This document shows, piece after piece, positions 20,129 through 30,113 of a stretch of DNA of 64,000 nt. The stretch is from Bacteroidota bacterium (GTDB taxonomy: Bacteria > Bacteroidota > Bacteroidia > B-17B0 > Aurantibacillaceae). The DNA lies in the NCBI GenBank assembly GCA_016702705.1, contig JADJDM010000012.1:62001-126000 (forward strand). The letters run 5' to 3'. The notes beneath the pieces are model-generated. The model did not search any database, had not been told where the DNA came from, and saw only the letters and a list, made by a program, of their open reading frames with translations. Each line of letters starts with the position of its first letter. Positions within the stretch are counted from its first letter, which is position 1. Both the position numbers and the translations under genes were made by a program.

Positions 20129-20713
20129 ATGTTTACAGGAATAGTTGAATCATTAGGAAAAATTGAGAACATTGAAAAGGAAAGTGGAAATATTCATTTT
20201 TATCTAACTTGCAGTTTTACCTCCGAATTAAAAATAGACCAAAGTCTTGCCCATAATGGCGTGTGCCTTACCGTTGTTGATATTAAAAACAATATTTACA
20301 AAGTAACTGCCATTCAAGAAACACTCGATAAAACAAATTTGCAGTTTTGGACTATTGGCGATTTTGTAAACCTTGAGCGTTGTATGCCAGCTAATGGTAG
20401 ATTTGACGGGCACATTGTACAGGGGCATGTTGACCAAACTGGAACTTGCGATAAAGTAGAAGACCAAAACGGAAGCTGGAAATTTTGGTTTTCGTATGAT
20501 GCATCAAAAAACAATTTAACAGTAGAAAAGGGAAGTATTTGTGTAAATGGTACAAGCCTAACTGTTGTTGATTCTGATAAAGGAACATTCTCTGTTTGTA
20601 TTATCCCTTATACTTTCGAAAACACCGTTTTTAAACACATAAAAGTTGGAACTATTGTTAATCTTGAGTTTGATATTGTAGGGAAGTATATTGCTAAGAT
20701 GTTAAACAAATAA
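20129..20713 (+). CDS. ribE: Riboflavin synthase, alpha chain
   Basis: A 194-residue enzyme that makes riboflavin by dismutation of two 6,7-dimethyl-8-ribityllumazine molecules. It begins with the invariant MFTGIVE, and the two lumazine-binding barrels are visible as a tandem: NGVCLTVVDI with GHVDQTGT in the first half and NGTSLTVVDS in the second. The length is slightly short of the usual 200-215 residues. No other rib genes are nearby. Confidence 0.95.
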   Translation: MFTGIVESLGKIENIEKESGNIHFYLTCSFTSELKIDQSLAHNGVCLTVVDIKNNIYKVTAIQETLDKTNLQFWTIGDFVNLERCMPANGRFDGHIVQGHVDQTGTCDKVEDQNGSWKFWFSYDASKNNLTVEKGSICVNGTSLTVVDSDKGTFSVCIIPYTFENTVFKHIKVGTIVNLEFDIVGKYIAKMLNK

Positions 20714-20770
20714 ACTCCCAATTGTCTATTCTCGACTGCGCTCGAACTGACAATTGGGAGTTTTATAAAA
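20712..20770 (+). terminator. Terminator with an embedded dispersed repeat
   Basis: A perfect 15-bp stem AAACTCCCAATTGTC / GACAATTGGGAGTTT encloses a 22-base loop containing TCTCGACTGCGCTCGAAC, itself partly self-complementary (TCGA...TCGA). The loop sequence is of the short GC-rich intergenic repeat kind. It lies just after the ribE stop and before a convergent gene. Confidence 0.75.
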
Positions 20771-20779
20771 AAAAATCAA

Positions 20780-21628
20780 TTACTTTGGCAGAGCAGCTTG
20801 TGCTTTTTTCTCTGCTTCAATTTCAGCTTCACGTTTTTTCTTTTGTGCTTCAAACTCAGCATCCTTTTTTTCTTGCGCCATTTTACTCTTGAAATTGCTG
20901 TTGCTAATGTTTTTTTCTGCAATTCCACTGAAATAATCGCGCGTGTTTATTACAATAACGGCACCTGTTCCATCACCATACTGTGCAGGAATACCGCCTG
21001 TAATAACAGATAAATTCTGAATTGCCATTCCGGAAACCTCAGTATCAAAAGGTAGCACATCACCATCTACATAATATTTAGACGATCCCGCACGAGAGCC
21101 TCTTGAAAACACTTGTCCATTATCGGTTACAATAATATCTGATGAAATATTAGCAATCATTCCTTTTACGTCTCCTTTTGATACAGCCATGTGATTAATT
21201 TGTTCTAGACTTAATTTATGCATAGTAATATATGATATATCAACCATTGGCTTTTCCCAAGGCTTGTCGGCATAAACATCAAATCCAATTAAGGTGTTAA
21301 ATTCCATTTCCGAATCAAGATAAGACGACTCCTCCACCTCAACAGTTACCTTAGCATACCTGTTTATTTTGTAGCCTGAATAACTTACCAAAACCTCATA
21401 CTGACCAGGTTGCAATGGTTTTAAGGAATATTTCCCGTCAATATCTGCAATTGCATTCTTAATAATTACTCCTCCTTGCAAGGCTTTTATTTCTGCGCCA
21501 ATTGCTGGATTATGTTGATCATCGGTAATAAGGCCTTTTATTTCGCCTGTTGTGTTTTGAGCCAGTCCTATACTTGTTAGCCCAAAAAAGGCAATGGCAC
21601 CCAGCAGTTGTTTTAAATTGTTTTTCAT
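20780..21628 (-). CDS. Secreted carboxypeptidase-regulatory-like / TonB-plug-like protein
   Basis: About 282 residues from the ATG at 21628, chosen because it begins a signal peptide (ending GLAQ). Residues about 25-105 form a carboxypeptidase-regulatory-like domain (GEIKGLITDD, GKYSLKPLQPGQYEV). Residues about 130-230 resemble a TonB-receptor plug (NGQVFSRGSRAGSSKYYVDG, GGIPAQYGDGTGAVIVI in parts), but there is no beta-barrel. The last 45 residues are a charged KKR/EAE-rich helix. It may be a plug-only partner of another surface protein; this is inference. No receptor gene is adjacent. Confidence 0.7.
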   Translation of the reverse strand: MKNNLKQLLGAIAFFGLTSIGLAQNTTGEIKGLITDDQHNPAIGAEIKALQGGVIIKNAIADIDGKYSLKPLQPGQYEVLVSYSGYKINRYAKVTVEVEESSYLDSEMEFNTLIGFDVYADKPWEKPMVDISYITMHKLSLEQINHMAVSKGDVKGMIANISSDIIVTDNGQVFSRGSRAGSSKYYVDGDVLPFDTEVSGMAIQNLSVITGGIPAQYGDGTGAVIVINTRDYFSGIAEKNISNSNFKSKMAQEKKDAEFEAQKKKREAEIEAEKKAQAALPK

Positions 21629-21744
21629 GATTTCTATGTTTTTAATTGTTATTAATCTTCTCAAGAATCGATTCTTTACTTAAAGACGCAGGTAAAAACA
21701 CATTCCATAAAAACCATTAAATAATTGTTACTTTACTAGTCACA

Positions 21745-21775
21745 TTTGGGCTTTCGGTTTAAAAATGTATATTTG
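21745..21775 (+). promoter_or_regulatory. guaB promoter (-33 TTTG and -7 TATATTTG)
   Basis: TTTG at 21745-21748 and TATATTTG at 21768-21775 are separated by 19 bases, the normal Bacteroidota spacing. The ATG of guaB is 29 bases downstream of the -7 element. Confidence 0.7.
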
Positions 21776-21804
21776 CAAGAATTTTATAACGAATAAAATT
21801 CATC

Positions 21805-23292
21805 ATGGCATCTTCATTTCAAGCATTTTTGAACTCCAAATTCACTTCCGAAGGTTTAACTTACGACGACGTTTTAATGGTTCCGGCTTATTCGGAAGTA
21901 CTTCCACGTGAAGTAAGTATTAAATCTAAATTTAGTAAGGGAATTGATATTAATACTCCAATTGTTACTGCAGCAATGGATACAGTTACCGAACACCGCA
22001 TGGCTATTGCAATAGCTCAAGAAGGTGGAATTGGTGTATTGCACAAAAACATGAGTATTGCTGCACAAGCAGAACAAGTAAGAAAAGTAAAACGTTCGGA
22101 AAGCGGGATGATTGTTGACCCTGTTACTATGTTAGACGGGGCAACTATTGGAGATGCACTAAAACTAATGGCCGATAATAAAATTGGTGGTATTCCTGTT
22201 GTTACCAAAGAGGGATTATTGGTTGGAATTGTTACTAACCGCGATTTACGTTTTGAAAAAGACATGAAAAAATCGGTGAAAGAAGTAATGACAAAAGACA
22301 ATATCATTACCGCTAAACAAAGAACAAATCTTAAAAAAGCTGAAGAAATTCTTCAAAATTATAAAATCGAAAAATTACCAGTAGTTGACAATAAAAATAA
22401 ACTGATTGGATTAATTACTTACAAAGATATTATCAAAAGTAAAGTACAACCTTATGCATGTAAAGATGCAATGGGTCGTTTACGCGTTGCCGCAGCAGTG
22501 GGTGTAACGGCTGATACACTTGAGAGAACTGAGGCTTTAGTTAATGCTGGTGTGGATGCAATTATTATTGATACAGCGCACGGACATTCGAAAGGTGTTA
22601 TTGAAATGCTTAAAACAGTAAAGAAAAAATATCCAAAACTTCAAGTAATTGTTGGAAACATTGCAACAGGTGCCGCAGCTTTAGCTTTAGTAAAAGCAGG
22701 TGCAGATGCAGTAAAAGTTGGAATTGGCCCTGGTTCTATTTGTACTACACGTGTTATTGCAGGTGTTGGTGTGCCTCAACTTACAGCTGTAATGGAAGTT
22801 GCTCATGCATTAAAAGGAAAAAACATTCCTATTATTGCTGATGGTGGAATTCGTTTTACTGGAGATATTGTTAAAGCAATTGCAGCTGGAGCAAGCACTG
22901 TAATGATGGGTTCTATGTTTGCAGGAACAGAAGAATCACCAGGAGAAACAATTATTTTTGAAGGAAGAAAATTTAAATCATACCGCGGAATGGGTTCTAT
23001 GGAAGCTATGCAAATGGGCTCAAAAGACCGTTATTTCCAAGATGCGGAAGATGATATTAAAAAATTAGTTCCAGAAGGAATTAGCGGACGTGTTCCTTTT
23101 AAAGGAAACATGTCGGAAGTAATTTACCAAATAATGGGTGGCTTGCGTGCAGGTATGGGATATTGCGGTGCTAAAAACATTGATGCCTTACAAGAAGCTA
23201 AATTTATTCGTATTACCGCAGCAGGTGTTTTAGAAAGTCATCCGCATGATGTTGTAATTACAAGAGAAGCTCCGAATTATAGTAGAAAATAA
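21805..23292 (+). CDS. guaB: Inosine-5'-monophosphate dehydrogenase
   Basis: A 495-residue enzyme that oxidises IMP to XMP with NAD+, the committed step of GMP synthesis. The barrel start LTYDDVLMVP, two CBS domains at about 95-215 (MVDPVTML, VTNRDLRF, VMTKDNIIT), the catalytic-cysteine loop GPGSICTTR and the flap YRGMGSMEAM are all present. Length is normal. It has its own promoter and is followed by a terminator at 23311. Confidence 0.98.
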   Translation: MASSFQAFLNSKFTSEGLTYDDVLMVPAYSEVLPREVSIKSKFSKGIDINTPIVTAAMDTVTEHRMAIAIAQEGGIGVLHKNMSIAAQAEQVRKVKRSESGMIVDPVTMLDGATIGDALKLMADNKIGGIPVVTKEGLLVGIVTNRDLRFEKDMKKSVKEVMTKDNIITAKQRTNLKKAEEILQNYKIEKLPVVDNKNKLIGLITYKDIIKSKVQPYACKDAMGRLRVAAAVGVTADTLERTEALVNAGVDAIIIDTAHGHSKGVIEMLKTVKKKYPKLQVIVGNIATGAAALALVKAGADAVKVGIGPGSICTTRVIAGVGVPQLTAVMEVAHALKGKNIPIIADGGIRFTGDIVKAIAAGASTVMMGSMFAGTEESPGETIIFEGRKFKSYRGMGSMEAMQMGSKDRYFQDAEDDIKKLVPEGISGRVPFKGNMSEVIYQIMGGLRAGMGYCGAKNIDALQEAKFIRITAAGVLESHPHDVVITREAPNYSRK

Positions 23293-23304
23293 AAAACATT
23301 AAAA

Positions 23305-23340
23305 TAAAAAAGCCGCTTCTTAAATGAAACGGCTTTTTTA
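23305..23340 (+). terminator. Bidirectional terminator after guaB
   Basis: AGCCGcTTC pairs with GAAACGGCT with one mismatch, flanked by A on the left and T on the right, so it can also serve the convergent surface-protein gene. Confidence 0.8.
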
Positions 23341-23358
23341 TTTAATCAATTTTCTTTA

Positions 23359-26263
23359 TTACCTCACAACATTAACATGTCCGCTATATGTATGGCGCCT
23401 GTTATCTGGGTCAGTAATTTTTAGTTTATAGATATAAGTGTCTTCGGGAACCAATTTGGAGGATTTTTTCGTGTTTCCTTTCCAGCCTTCTCTTTCATCA
23501 GTAGAAACATAAATCATTTCGCCCCAACGATCAAATATCATTAATTCGTATTTAACCAAGTTAGTTCCGTAACAATAAAACACATCATTTATTCCATCAT
23601 CATTAGGGGTAAACGTATTAGGAATATAAATTGCCCAATCAGGTTTTAAAACAATTTGCCTACACTCTGTTTCTGGACAACCAACAAGATTTTCTCCATA
23701 CAAACAAATGGTATATGTTCCAGGGTTTTTAAAATCATATTCAAACTGTGGCAGTCTAATGGTGTCAGTTGAATTTACTGTCCAATAACTATTGTATAAT
23801 AAACTCGAATAATTTTCTACTCCAACAATATAATTACCTGGCTCCTCTTGTGGAGTAGTAACAAAATCTACAATGGGATTCGGAACCACCACAATCGTTC
23901 CAACGGCAGTATTGGCGCATCCTCCAGTAGTTCCAGTTACTGTATAATTTGTGGTAGAAGTAGGATTGGAAATTACTGAATCAGTAGTAATTCCTAAACC
24001 TTGCCATACATAAGTAGTTGCATTGTAAGCATGAACTACTCCAAATTGCCCAGGGCAAATTGTATCATTAGGTGAAACAGTTACATTAGGTAATGGATTA
24101 ACTGTAACAGTTACTTGTTTGGTATCTGAAGGACAACCAGCACCAGCAGAAACTGTTACTGAATACGTTGTTGTTACAGTTGGTGAAGCTACAGGATTTG
24201 AAATTGACGCATTACTTAAACCAGTTGATGGAGACCAACTATAAGCAGAGCCACCAGAAGAAGTTAAGTTAGTTGATTGTCCTTGGCAAATAGTAACATT
24301 TCCTGACACTACACCTGTTACAGAAGTTATTGTGGTTACAGTAACTTCATCTGTATCTACACAACCATCTGCTGAAGTAACGATTACAAAATAAGTAGTT
24401 GCGGCAGACGGTGTAGCTGTTGGATTTGCAATAGCAGGATTATCTAAAGTAGCAGAGGGCGCCCAAACATAAGTTGCTCCACCCTGCCCGTTTAATTGAA
24501 CTGAACCTCCAACACAAACAGTAACATCTGCCCCGGCATCTGCAACAGGTAAAGCATTAATTGTTACAATCGTAGTGGCATTACAAGTTGAGCCATCTGG
24601 AAATGTAGCACTAACCGAATAAGTTCCCGATAAACTTGGAACCGTATTTGAAATACTTGGATTTTGTAATGAAGACGCGTAACCATTTGGGCCCGTCCAA
24701 GAATAACTTGTTGCGCCAGCAGGTAAACAAGATAAATTAATAGTAGCACCTTCACAAACCGGCCCATCATTGGATGCAGTAACGGTGCAAGTTGAACACG
24801 ATGCTGGTGCAGTATAAGTTACATTTGATGTACACGCAACATCTGCAGAAAAAACTGCTGTTACACCGCAAGAGGCCGCATCAGCTGGCAAACCAGTTAG
24901 AGTATAAGATAAAGGACTTACAAAAGGTGCATTAAAAGTTTGTGTTCCACCACAACTTCCTGTTACTGATAAAGTACCTGATGAAGGAGGATTTGCGAAA
25001 GTAATAGCACCCGAAACATCATGAGTATTATTTGTTGAGTTACATGCTCCTGGAACTGCTGTTACCTGAGTGATGGAACAAAGTGCAGGATTACAAGCTG
25101 CAGGTGCAGTAAAACTTGCCGTAGCTGTACATGTGGCAACTGCCGAAAAAACTGCATCTACATTACATGCTGCTGCATTTGCAGTTAAGCCTGTTAAAGT
25201 ATAAGTAAGTGGGCTTACAAATGGAGCATTAAAAGTTTGTGTTCCGCCGCAACTTCCAGTAACTGATAATGTACCTGAAGCAGGTGGATTTGTAAAAGTA
25301 ACAGAACCTGTAAGTTGATAAGTACTTGTTGCTGGAACACACGCTCCAGGTACTGCTGTAACTTGAGTAATTGAACATGTAGGTGTATTACATGGCGCTG
25401 GCGCAGTAATATTTACAGTATAAGTGCAAGTAGGGTCAGCTGAATAGGCAGCAGTGATAGAGCATGCAGCGCTCGTTGCATTTGCCCCAGTTAGAGTGTA
25501 GTTTGTTGATGTTGTAAACGGAGGATTAATTACAGTAGGTGTACCACCACATGAACTAGAGATTGTTAATGTTCCGGATGAAGGTGGAGCAGTAGTACTA
25601 ATTGTTCCTGTAACGCTAAATGTATTTCCAGGAACACAAGCCCCAGGTGTAGCTGTCATGTTTGAAATATTGCAGAGAATATTACAATTGGTTGCCCCCG
25701 AACCACCCTGCCCTGTATTGGTTTGATCAAAAATAATATTAGTTGCATTGCCTCCGAAATTTGTAATCAAAACCATATAGTATTGTCCAGCAATAGCATT
25801 AGGTATAGTGCATACTTCTGCGGCTTGTCCATCAAAACTACAATCAACTAAATTACCAGATGGATAAGTCATCATGAAAAGTGAAGTGTTACTTTCACAA
25901 CCCAAAAAACCTAACAATCAGCAGTTAAACCGCCAGCACAACCTCCTGTTGGAGATGTAAAAGGTCCCCAACATGCAAAATCAATATCGTCCAAAATGCG
26001 TCTGCACCAGCAATATCCATTACAATGGTGCCATTACTGGCAATTTGTAAATAATACCAAACTGGATTAGGCTGAGTACCAAAGCATCCATAATCAGGGC
26101 CAACCTCAGCCTCTGTTCCACTCACAGGCGCCGGAAAATTATATGTTGTTCCAGTACAAAATGGGAGCAGCACCATTGCACAAATCTGTTTGCGCATAAG
26201 AATCTAGGGCAAACAAACTAAAGAAAAAAATTAAAATCGATTTGTTCTGACTATTGTTTTCAC
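23359..26263 (-). pseudogene. Large Ig-like repeat surface protein with gliding-motility C-terminal domain; N-terminus frameshifted
   Basis: The main frame (23359-25917) holds three near-identical Cys-containing repeats starting CSITQVTAVPGAC, two Bacteroidota Ig-like (PKD-like) repeats with CVGGSVQLNG and CQGQSTNLTSSG, and a type B T9SS sorting domain starting NTFTPNDDGINDVF. The N-terminus continues upstream through four single-base shifts (about 25920, 26003, 26160 and 26230). Correcting them gives a start at GTG 26263, a signal peptide (IFFFSLFALDSYAQ), then CNGAAPFCTGTTYNFPAP and DIDFACWGPF in one protein of about 968 residues. Four errors in 340 bp within otherwise conserved sequence suggest a locally poor consensus. 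Likely surface adhesin-like protein secreted by T9SS. Confidence 0.75.
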
Positions 26264-26313
26264 TGTATTTTTTTTACTCAAACTTACAAATTTAATCCGA
26301 TTTAGGAAACTAT

Positions 26314-27608
26314 TTAGTCAGCTCCTTCAAGGATAACATAAAATCTATATAAATCCTCAAATGAGTTATACAAAGGAACTGGAGCTAAACGAATAACATT
26401 CGGTTCTCTCCAATCTGGCACAACACCTTCTTTTACGAAAGCATTAAATAATTCTTTTCCTCTTCCGTGAGCAATAATAGAGAATTGGCAGCCCGGTTGA
26501 ATTCCTTTAGGAATATAAACTGAATCTTCTTTTGGCGTAAGGAATTCGAATTTCTTACCTTCCGGTTGACTTGCATTTATTTCATTAACTAAAATTCTAA
26601 GTAAGATAAAAGAAAGGCGCTCTTCTTTCTCATTTTTTCAAAACCTGCTTCTGTGATAACATCTAATGCTGCCTTACAAGCTGCCATTGACAAAATCGGG
26701 GCATTACTTAATTGCCATCTTTCTGCACCATGAATTGGAACAAATGTTTTCTCCATTTTAAAGCGTGAAGTTTTATCTGTTCCCCACCAACCTGCAAAAA
26801 TTGGTAGTGAAGTGTTTTTATGATGTTTCTCATGAACAAATGCGCCAGCAACACTTCCAGGACCACTATTTAAATATTTATAACTACACCAAGCTGCAAA
26901 ATCAACACCCCACTCATGCAAATGCAAATCGATATTACCTGTAGCATGCGCTAAATCAAAACCTACAACAATACCATGCTTTTGTGCATTAGCAGTTATT
27001 GTTTTCATATCAAACACTTGCCCCGTAAAATAATTTACTCCACTAAACATTACCAATGCTAATTCATCTTTATGCTTTTCGATAGCAGCTAAAATATCTT
27101 CTGAACGAATTGCATATTCTCCAGCGCGTGGTTCCACTTCAATAATAGCATCATCAGGTGCGAAGCCATGAAATTGCGCTTGTGTTTGTAATGCATATTG
27201 GTCGCTTGGAAAAGCTTTTGCTTCACATAAAATTTTATAACGTTGTTTGGTTGGACGATAAAATGAAACCATCAGTAAATGTAAATTCACTGTAAGTTGA
27301 TTCATCATTACAACCTCTGAAGATAATCCACCAACAAGCTTTGCAGATTGTTCAGTTAAAATTTCATGGTAAGAGAACCAAGGGTTTTTAGCCAAGAAAT
27401 GGCCTTCAACGCCAAATTGTTTCCAATCATTTAATTCTTGTTGAATGTAGCTTTCTGTTGTAACAGGTTGTAAACCCAATGAATTACCAGTAAAGTAAAC
27501 CATATCACTTCCATTGTGTTGAGGAAAATGGAATTTTTTACGGAATGATTTTAACTCATCTTTATTGTCTAATTCTTGCGCGTAAGCTAATGTGTTTTGA
27601 TGTTGCAT
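26314..27608 (-). pseudogene. kynU: Kynureninase, one frameshift near the 3' end
   Basis: A PLP enzyme that cleaves kynurenine to anthranilate and 3-hydroxykynurenine to 3-hydroxyanthranilate. The frame 26589-27608 covers residues 1-339, including YFTGNSLGLQP, the PLP region FDLAHATGNIDLHLHEW (in parts) and the lysine motif CSYKYLNSGPG. At about 26590 one T is missing; with it, SYLEF continues as LVNEINASQPEGKKFEFL and ends at ILEGAD with TAA at 26314-26316, giving about 432 residues, the normal length. Sequencing error is the likeliest cause because the C-terminal part is fully conserved. It follows kmo on the same strand. Confidence 0.88.
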
Positions 27609-27629
27609 GTTTCTTTTATTTTAACACAG

Positions 27630-27708
27630 AGGTCGCAGAGGATAAAGAGCTACACAGAGTTGAAATTATTCTCTGTGAAACTCAAAAAACTCTGTGCACT
27701 CTGTGTTG
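27630..27708. repeat. CACAGAG-type inverted repeat between kynU and kmo
   Basis: AACACAGAGGTCGCAGAGG on the left is mirrored by CTCTGTGCACTCTGTGTTG on the right, with another TTCTCTGTGA in between. It fills the 105-base gap and may fold into a long hairpin in the mRNA. Confidence 0.5.
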
Positions 27709-27713
27709 AACTT

Positions 27714-29066
27714 TTATTGAATCTCTTTCAAAATTAATTTCTCTACTTCTTCGCTTTCCCATTTAGTTTCAATATCAGCAGTAGCCATTACCTTATCCAT
27801 AATTGCTTGCTGACGTTGACCTTCTTTTAAAGCAGTACTGTATCTAATATCAGGGCTGTAAGTAACCATGGTATAAAACGGAATCCATTTCTCAGGATAC
27901 TTAGCTGCAAAACGTGCTTCAATCTTTTTCTGCAAAAGGAATTTTTTATCAGCTGTTTTATCGCGCATTTCTATAAAGTTTGCAATGGCCATATCCGCAA
28001 TAGCATCGCCATCTGGCTTACGAAGTGTTTGATATTCATCCATGATAGCTGACCAATTATCTCCATGCTTATCTAACAATCCGTTTAACACTACACAATC
28101 TTCAAATCCGCAATTCATACCTTGCCCGAAGAAAGGAACGATAGCGTGAGCAGCATCTCCAATTAAAGCAATCTTATCATCAAAGGTCCATGGGAAACAT
28201 TTTACTGTTACTAATGAAGAAGTTGGATTTGCAAAGAAATCATCTAACAGTGTTGGCATTAATGGAACTGCAGTTGAGAACTCTTCATCAAAGAATTTTT
28301 TTACTTGCTCGCGCGTTGTAAGATTTGCAAATGATTTTTCACCTTCGAATGGTAAAAACAATGTGCAAGTAAAATTGCCATCCATGTTAGGAAGCGCAAT
28401 CATCATAAAACTTCCACGAGGCCAAATGTGTAAAGCGTTTTTCTCCAATAAAAATTCTCCGTTTGGCCCAGGAGGAATAATTAATTCTTTGTAGCCTGCA
28501 GAAATATAATGTTGATTATATTCGAAACGATCGCTTGAAAGTTGCAAGTTTAAACGTGATCCAGCAAAGGCTCCATCTGCACCAAATAACAAATCACTTT
28601 TAGAAGAAGTGTGTTGATGCGTTGTGTTGTTTTCGAAATTAGCGGTTAAAGATGCTCTATCAACACTTGTGCAACGCTCATCAAAATGAATTTTTACATT
28701 TGGTTGTTGTTCAGCCAAATCCATTAATCGCATATTTATTTCGCCGCGAGAAACAGAATAGATAGCTTGATCTTCTTTTCCATAAGCTTGAAAAACTTGT
28801 GAACCATCTTTATTATGAATTTGACGACCATACATTGGGATGGCGATTTTTTTAATTTCATCTGCAATACCAACTGCTTCTAATCCTCTCCAACCTCTAT
28901 CGCTTAATGCAAGGTTAATAGATTTACCAGCCGCCATACTAATTTTTCGCATATCTGGTAGGCGCTCGTACACCTTTACTTTATGCCCACGCTTAGCTAA
29001 ATAAATTGATAACAATGAGTCTACTAATCCTGCTCCAACGATGTTAATGTTTTTTGATGTTTGCAT
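27714..29066 (-). CDS. kmo: Kynurenine 3-monooxygenase
   Basis: A 450-residue FAD-dependent hydroxylase that makes 3-hydroxykynurenine with NADPH and O2. Family features include the YERLPDMRK strand-turn, DLLFGADGAFAGSR, and the FAD-binding GDAAHAIVPFFGQGMNCGFEDC region (in parts: GDAAHAIVPFFGQGMN). The C-terminal hydrophobic tail of eukaryotic enzymes is absent, as in bacteria. The N-terminal dinucleotide-binding motif reads GAGLVD, with Asp where GxGxxG has its third Gly. It is upstream of kynU, so tryptophan degradation or NAD precursor synthesis is likely. Confidence 0.93.
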   Translation of the reverse strand: MQTSKNINIVGAGLVDSLLSIYLAKRGHKVKVYERLPDMRKISMAAGKSINLALSDRGWRGLEAVGIADEIKKIAIPMYGRQIHNKDGSQVFQAYGKEDQAIYSVSRGEINMRLMDLAEQQPNVKIHFDERCTSVDRASLTANFENNTTHQHTSSKSDLLFGADGAFAGSRLNLQLSSDRFEYNQHYISAGYKELIIPPGPNGEFLLEKNALHIWPRGSFMMIALPNMDGNFTCTLFLPFEGEKSFANLTTREQVKKFFDEEFSTAVPLMPTLLDDFFANPTSSLVTVKCFPWTFDDKIALIGDAAHAIVPFFGQGMNCGFEDCVVLNGLLDKHGDNWSAIMDEYQTLRKPDGDAIADMAIANFIEMRDKTADKKFLLQKKIEARFAAKYPEKWIPFYTMVTYSPDIRYSTALKEGQRQQAIMDKVMATADIETKWESEEVEKLILKEIQ

Positions 29067-29075
29067 AATTCTATA

Positions 29076-29477
29076 TTATTTAATCATTACTCCTTTTTTG
29101 TTTATTACCGGAATGGTAACCAAATTTTCTTCTAATATTGTTTCGGGTAGGAATACAAATTTTTTATCGCACATGCCTCCTGTTGCAAAATAACTTACCC
29201 AATATTCGTTATTTAAACCAAATACTTCTTCCATAATAGGCTCTATCATAGCAGATGAAGCTGGCTCCAATTTATCAAAGAACCAACGCAGAGTTGATGT
29301 TTGTAGCTTCTTGTTTTCTATTTCCCCATAACCATTAGATGAAATCATCACATTGGTTATTTCTTCATTTTTATTATTGATGATAAAAACATTCCACTCT
29401 CTATCTCCTACTTCACCATCAGGAACAACAGCAACAATAACACCTTCACCTGTATTTACTAAATCTTCTAACTTCAT
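29076..29477 (-). CDS. Hypothetical protein
   Basis: A 133-residue soluble protein without signal peptide. It is acidic, with WNVFIINNKNEEITNVM and YWVSYFATGGMCDKKFVFLPE as its most distinctive parts. I do not recognise a domain. It sits 9 bases upstream of kmo on the same strand and directly after a lipoprotein gene, so it is probably co-transcribed with kmo. Confidence 0.7.
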   Translation of the reverse strand: MKLEDLVNTGEGVIVAVVPDGEVGDREWNVFIINNKNEEITNVMISSNGYGEIENKKLQTSTLRWFFDKLEPASSAMIEPIMEEVFGLNNEYWVSYFATGGMCDKKFVFLPETILEENLVTIPVINKKGVMIK

Positions 29478-29478
29478 T

Positions 29479-30113
29479 TTACTTTTTAAAATATATTTTC
29501 TTAGGGACTAATTTTTCGTCGCCATCTTCATCCATTACATTTTCCAAAATCTCGAAATACCCCTTATGCTTTATAATTCGTTTTTCGTAAGGAGTGTATA
29601 ATTCATTTTCCATATCAGGAACCTCTCTCCTAATTGAACCTTGCCCCAATAAAATCCATTTGTTTTCTTTAGCGAATAAATAGTTAAACCTGTCCAGTTG
29701 CTAGTAAACCAATCTGGAACAAAATACAATTCGCACATTCCATCATCATCTAAATCACCTGCATTAGCTAATACTCCACCTAATGCTTGTTCATGAGAAA
29801 ATGAAGGAATAGTTGTATTAGCGAAAATAAATTTTGTATTACAAACCTCATCTCTGCATGAAAGCTCAGCTTCAATTATGGATGGTTCGTTTATGAAAAC
29901 CGTGTCGTTTATTTTATCGCCATTAATATCTTGCAGCACAACTGTATCAATTGGGTAAATAAGTTCTTCAACTGAATCGGAAACCAAAAGAGCAGTTGAA
30001 TCAACTAATGAATCTAAAATGGAAGATAATGGTTTATCCGCAGTTGTTTCAGTTTGACAACTTAAGATGCCAAATACCAATAAGAAAAGGATTATTTTAT
30101 TCAATAATTTCAC
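29479..30113 (-). pseudogene. Hypothetical lipoprotein, one frameshift
   Basis: The start is probably the GTG at 30113, overlapping the end of lipB by 17 bases; it opens a signal with lipobox GILSC. The centre has calcium-site-like Asp-rich repeats (DINGDKINDTVF and DLDDDGMCELYFV), as in FG-GAP/VCBS-type proteins. At about 29670 one A is missing after CTAAAGAAAA; with it, the frame runs NKWILLGQGSIRREVPDMENE and ends at TAA 29479-29481, exactly before the next gene. The uncorrected frame ends at 29571 in unrelated sequence. Consensus error is likely. Confidence 0.6.

Noticed and set aside
24564..24770. Short frames on other strands inside guaB, typA, PKD and PDO genes
   Set aside because: They lie fully within well-supported genes and have no independent support.
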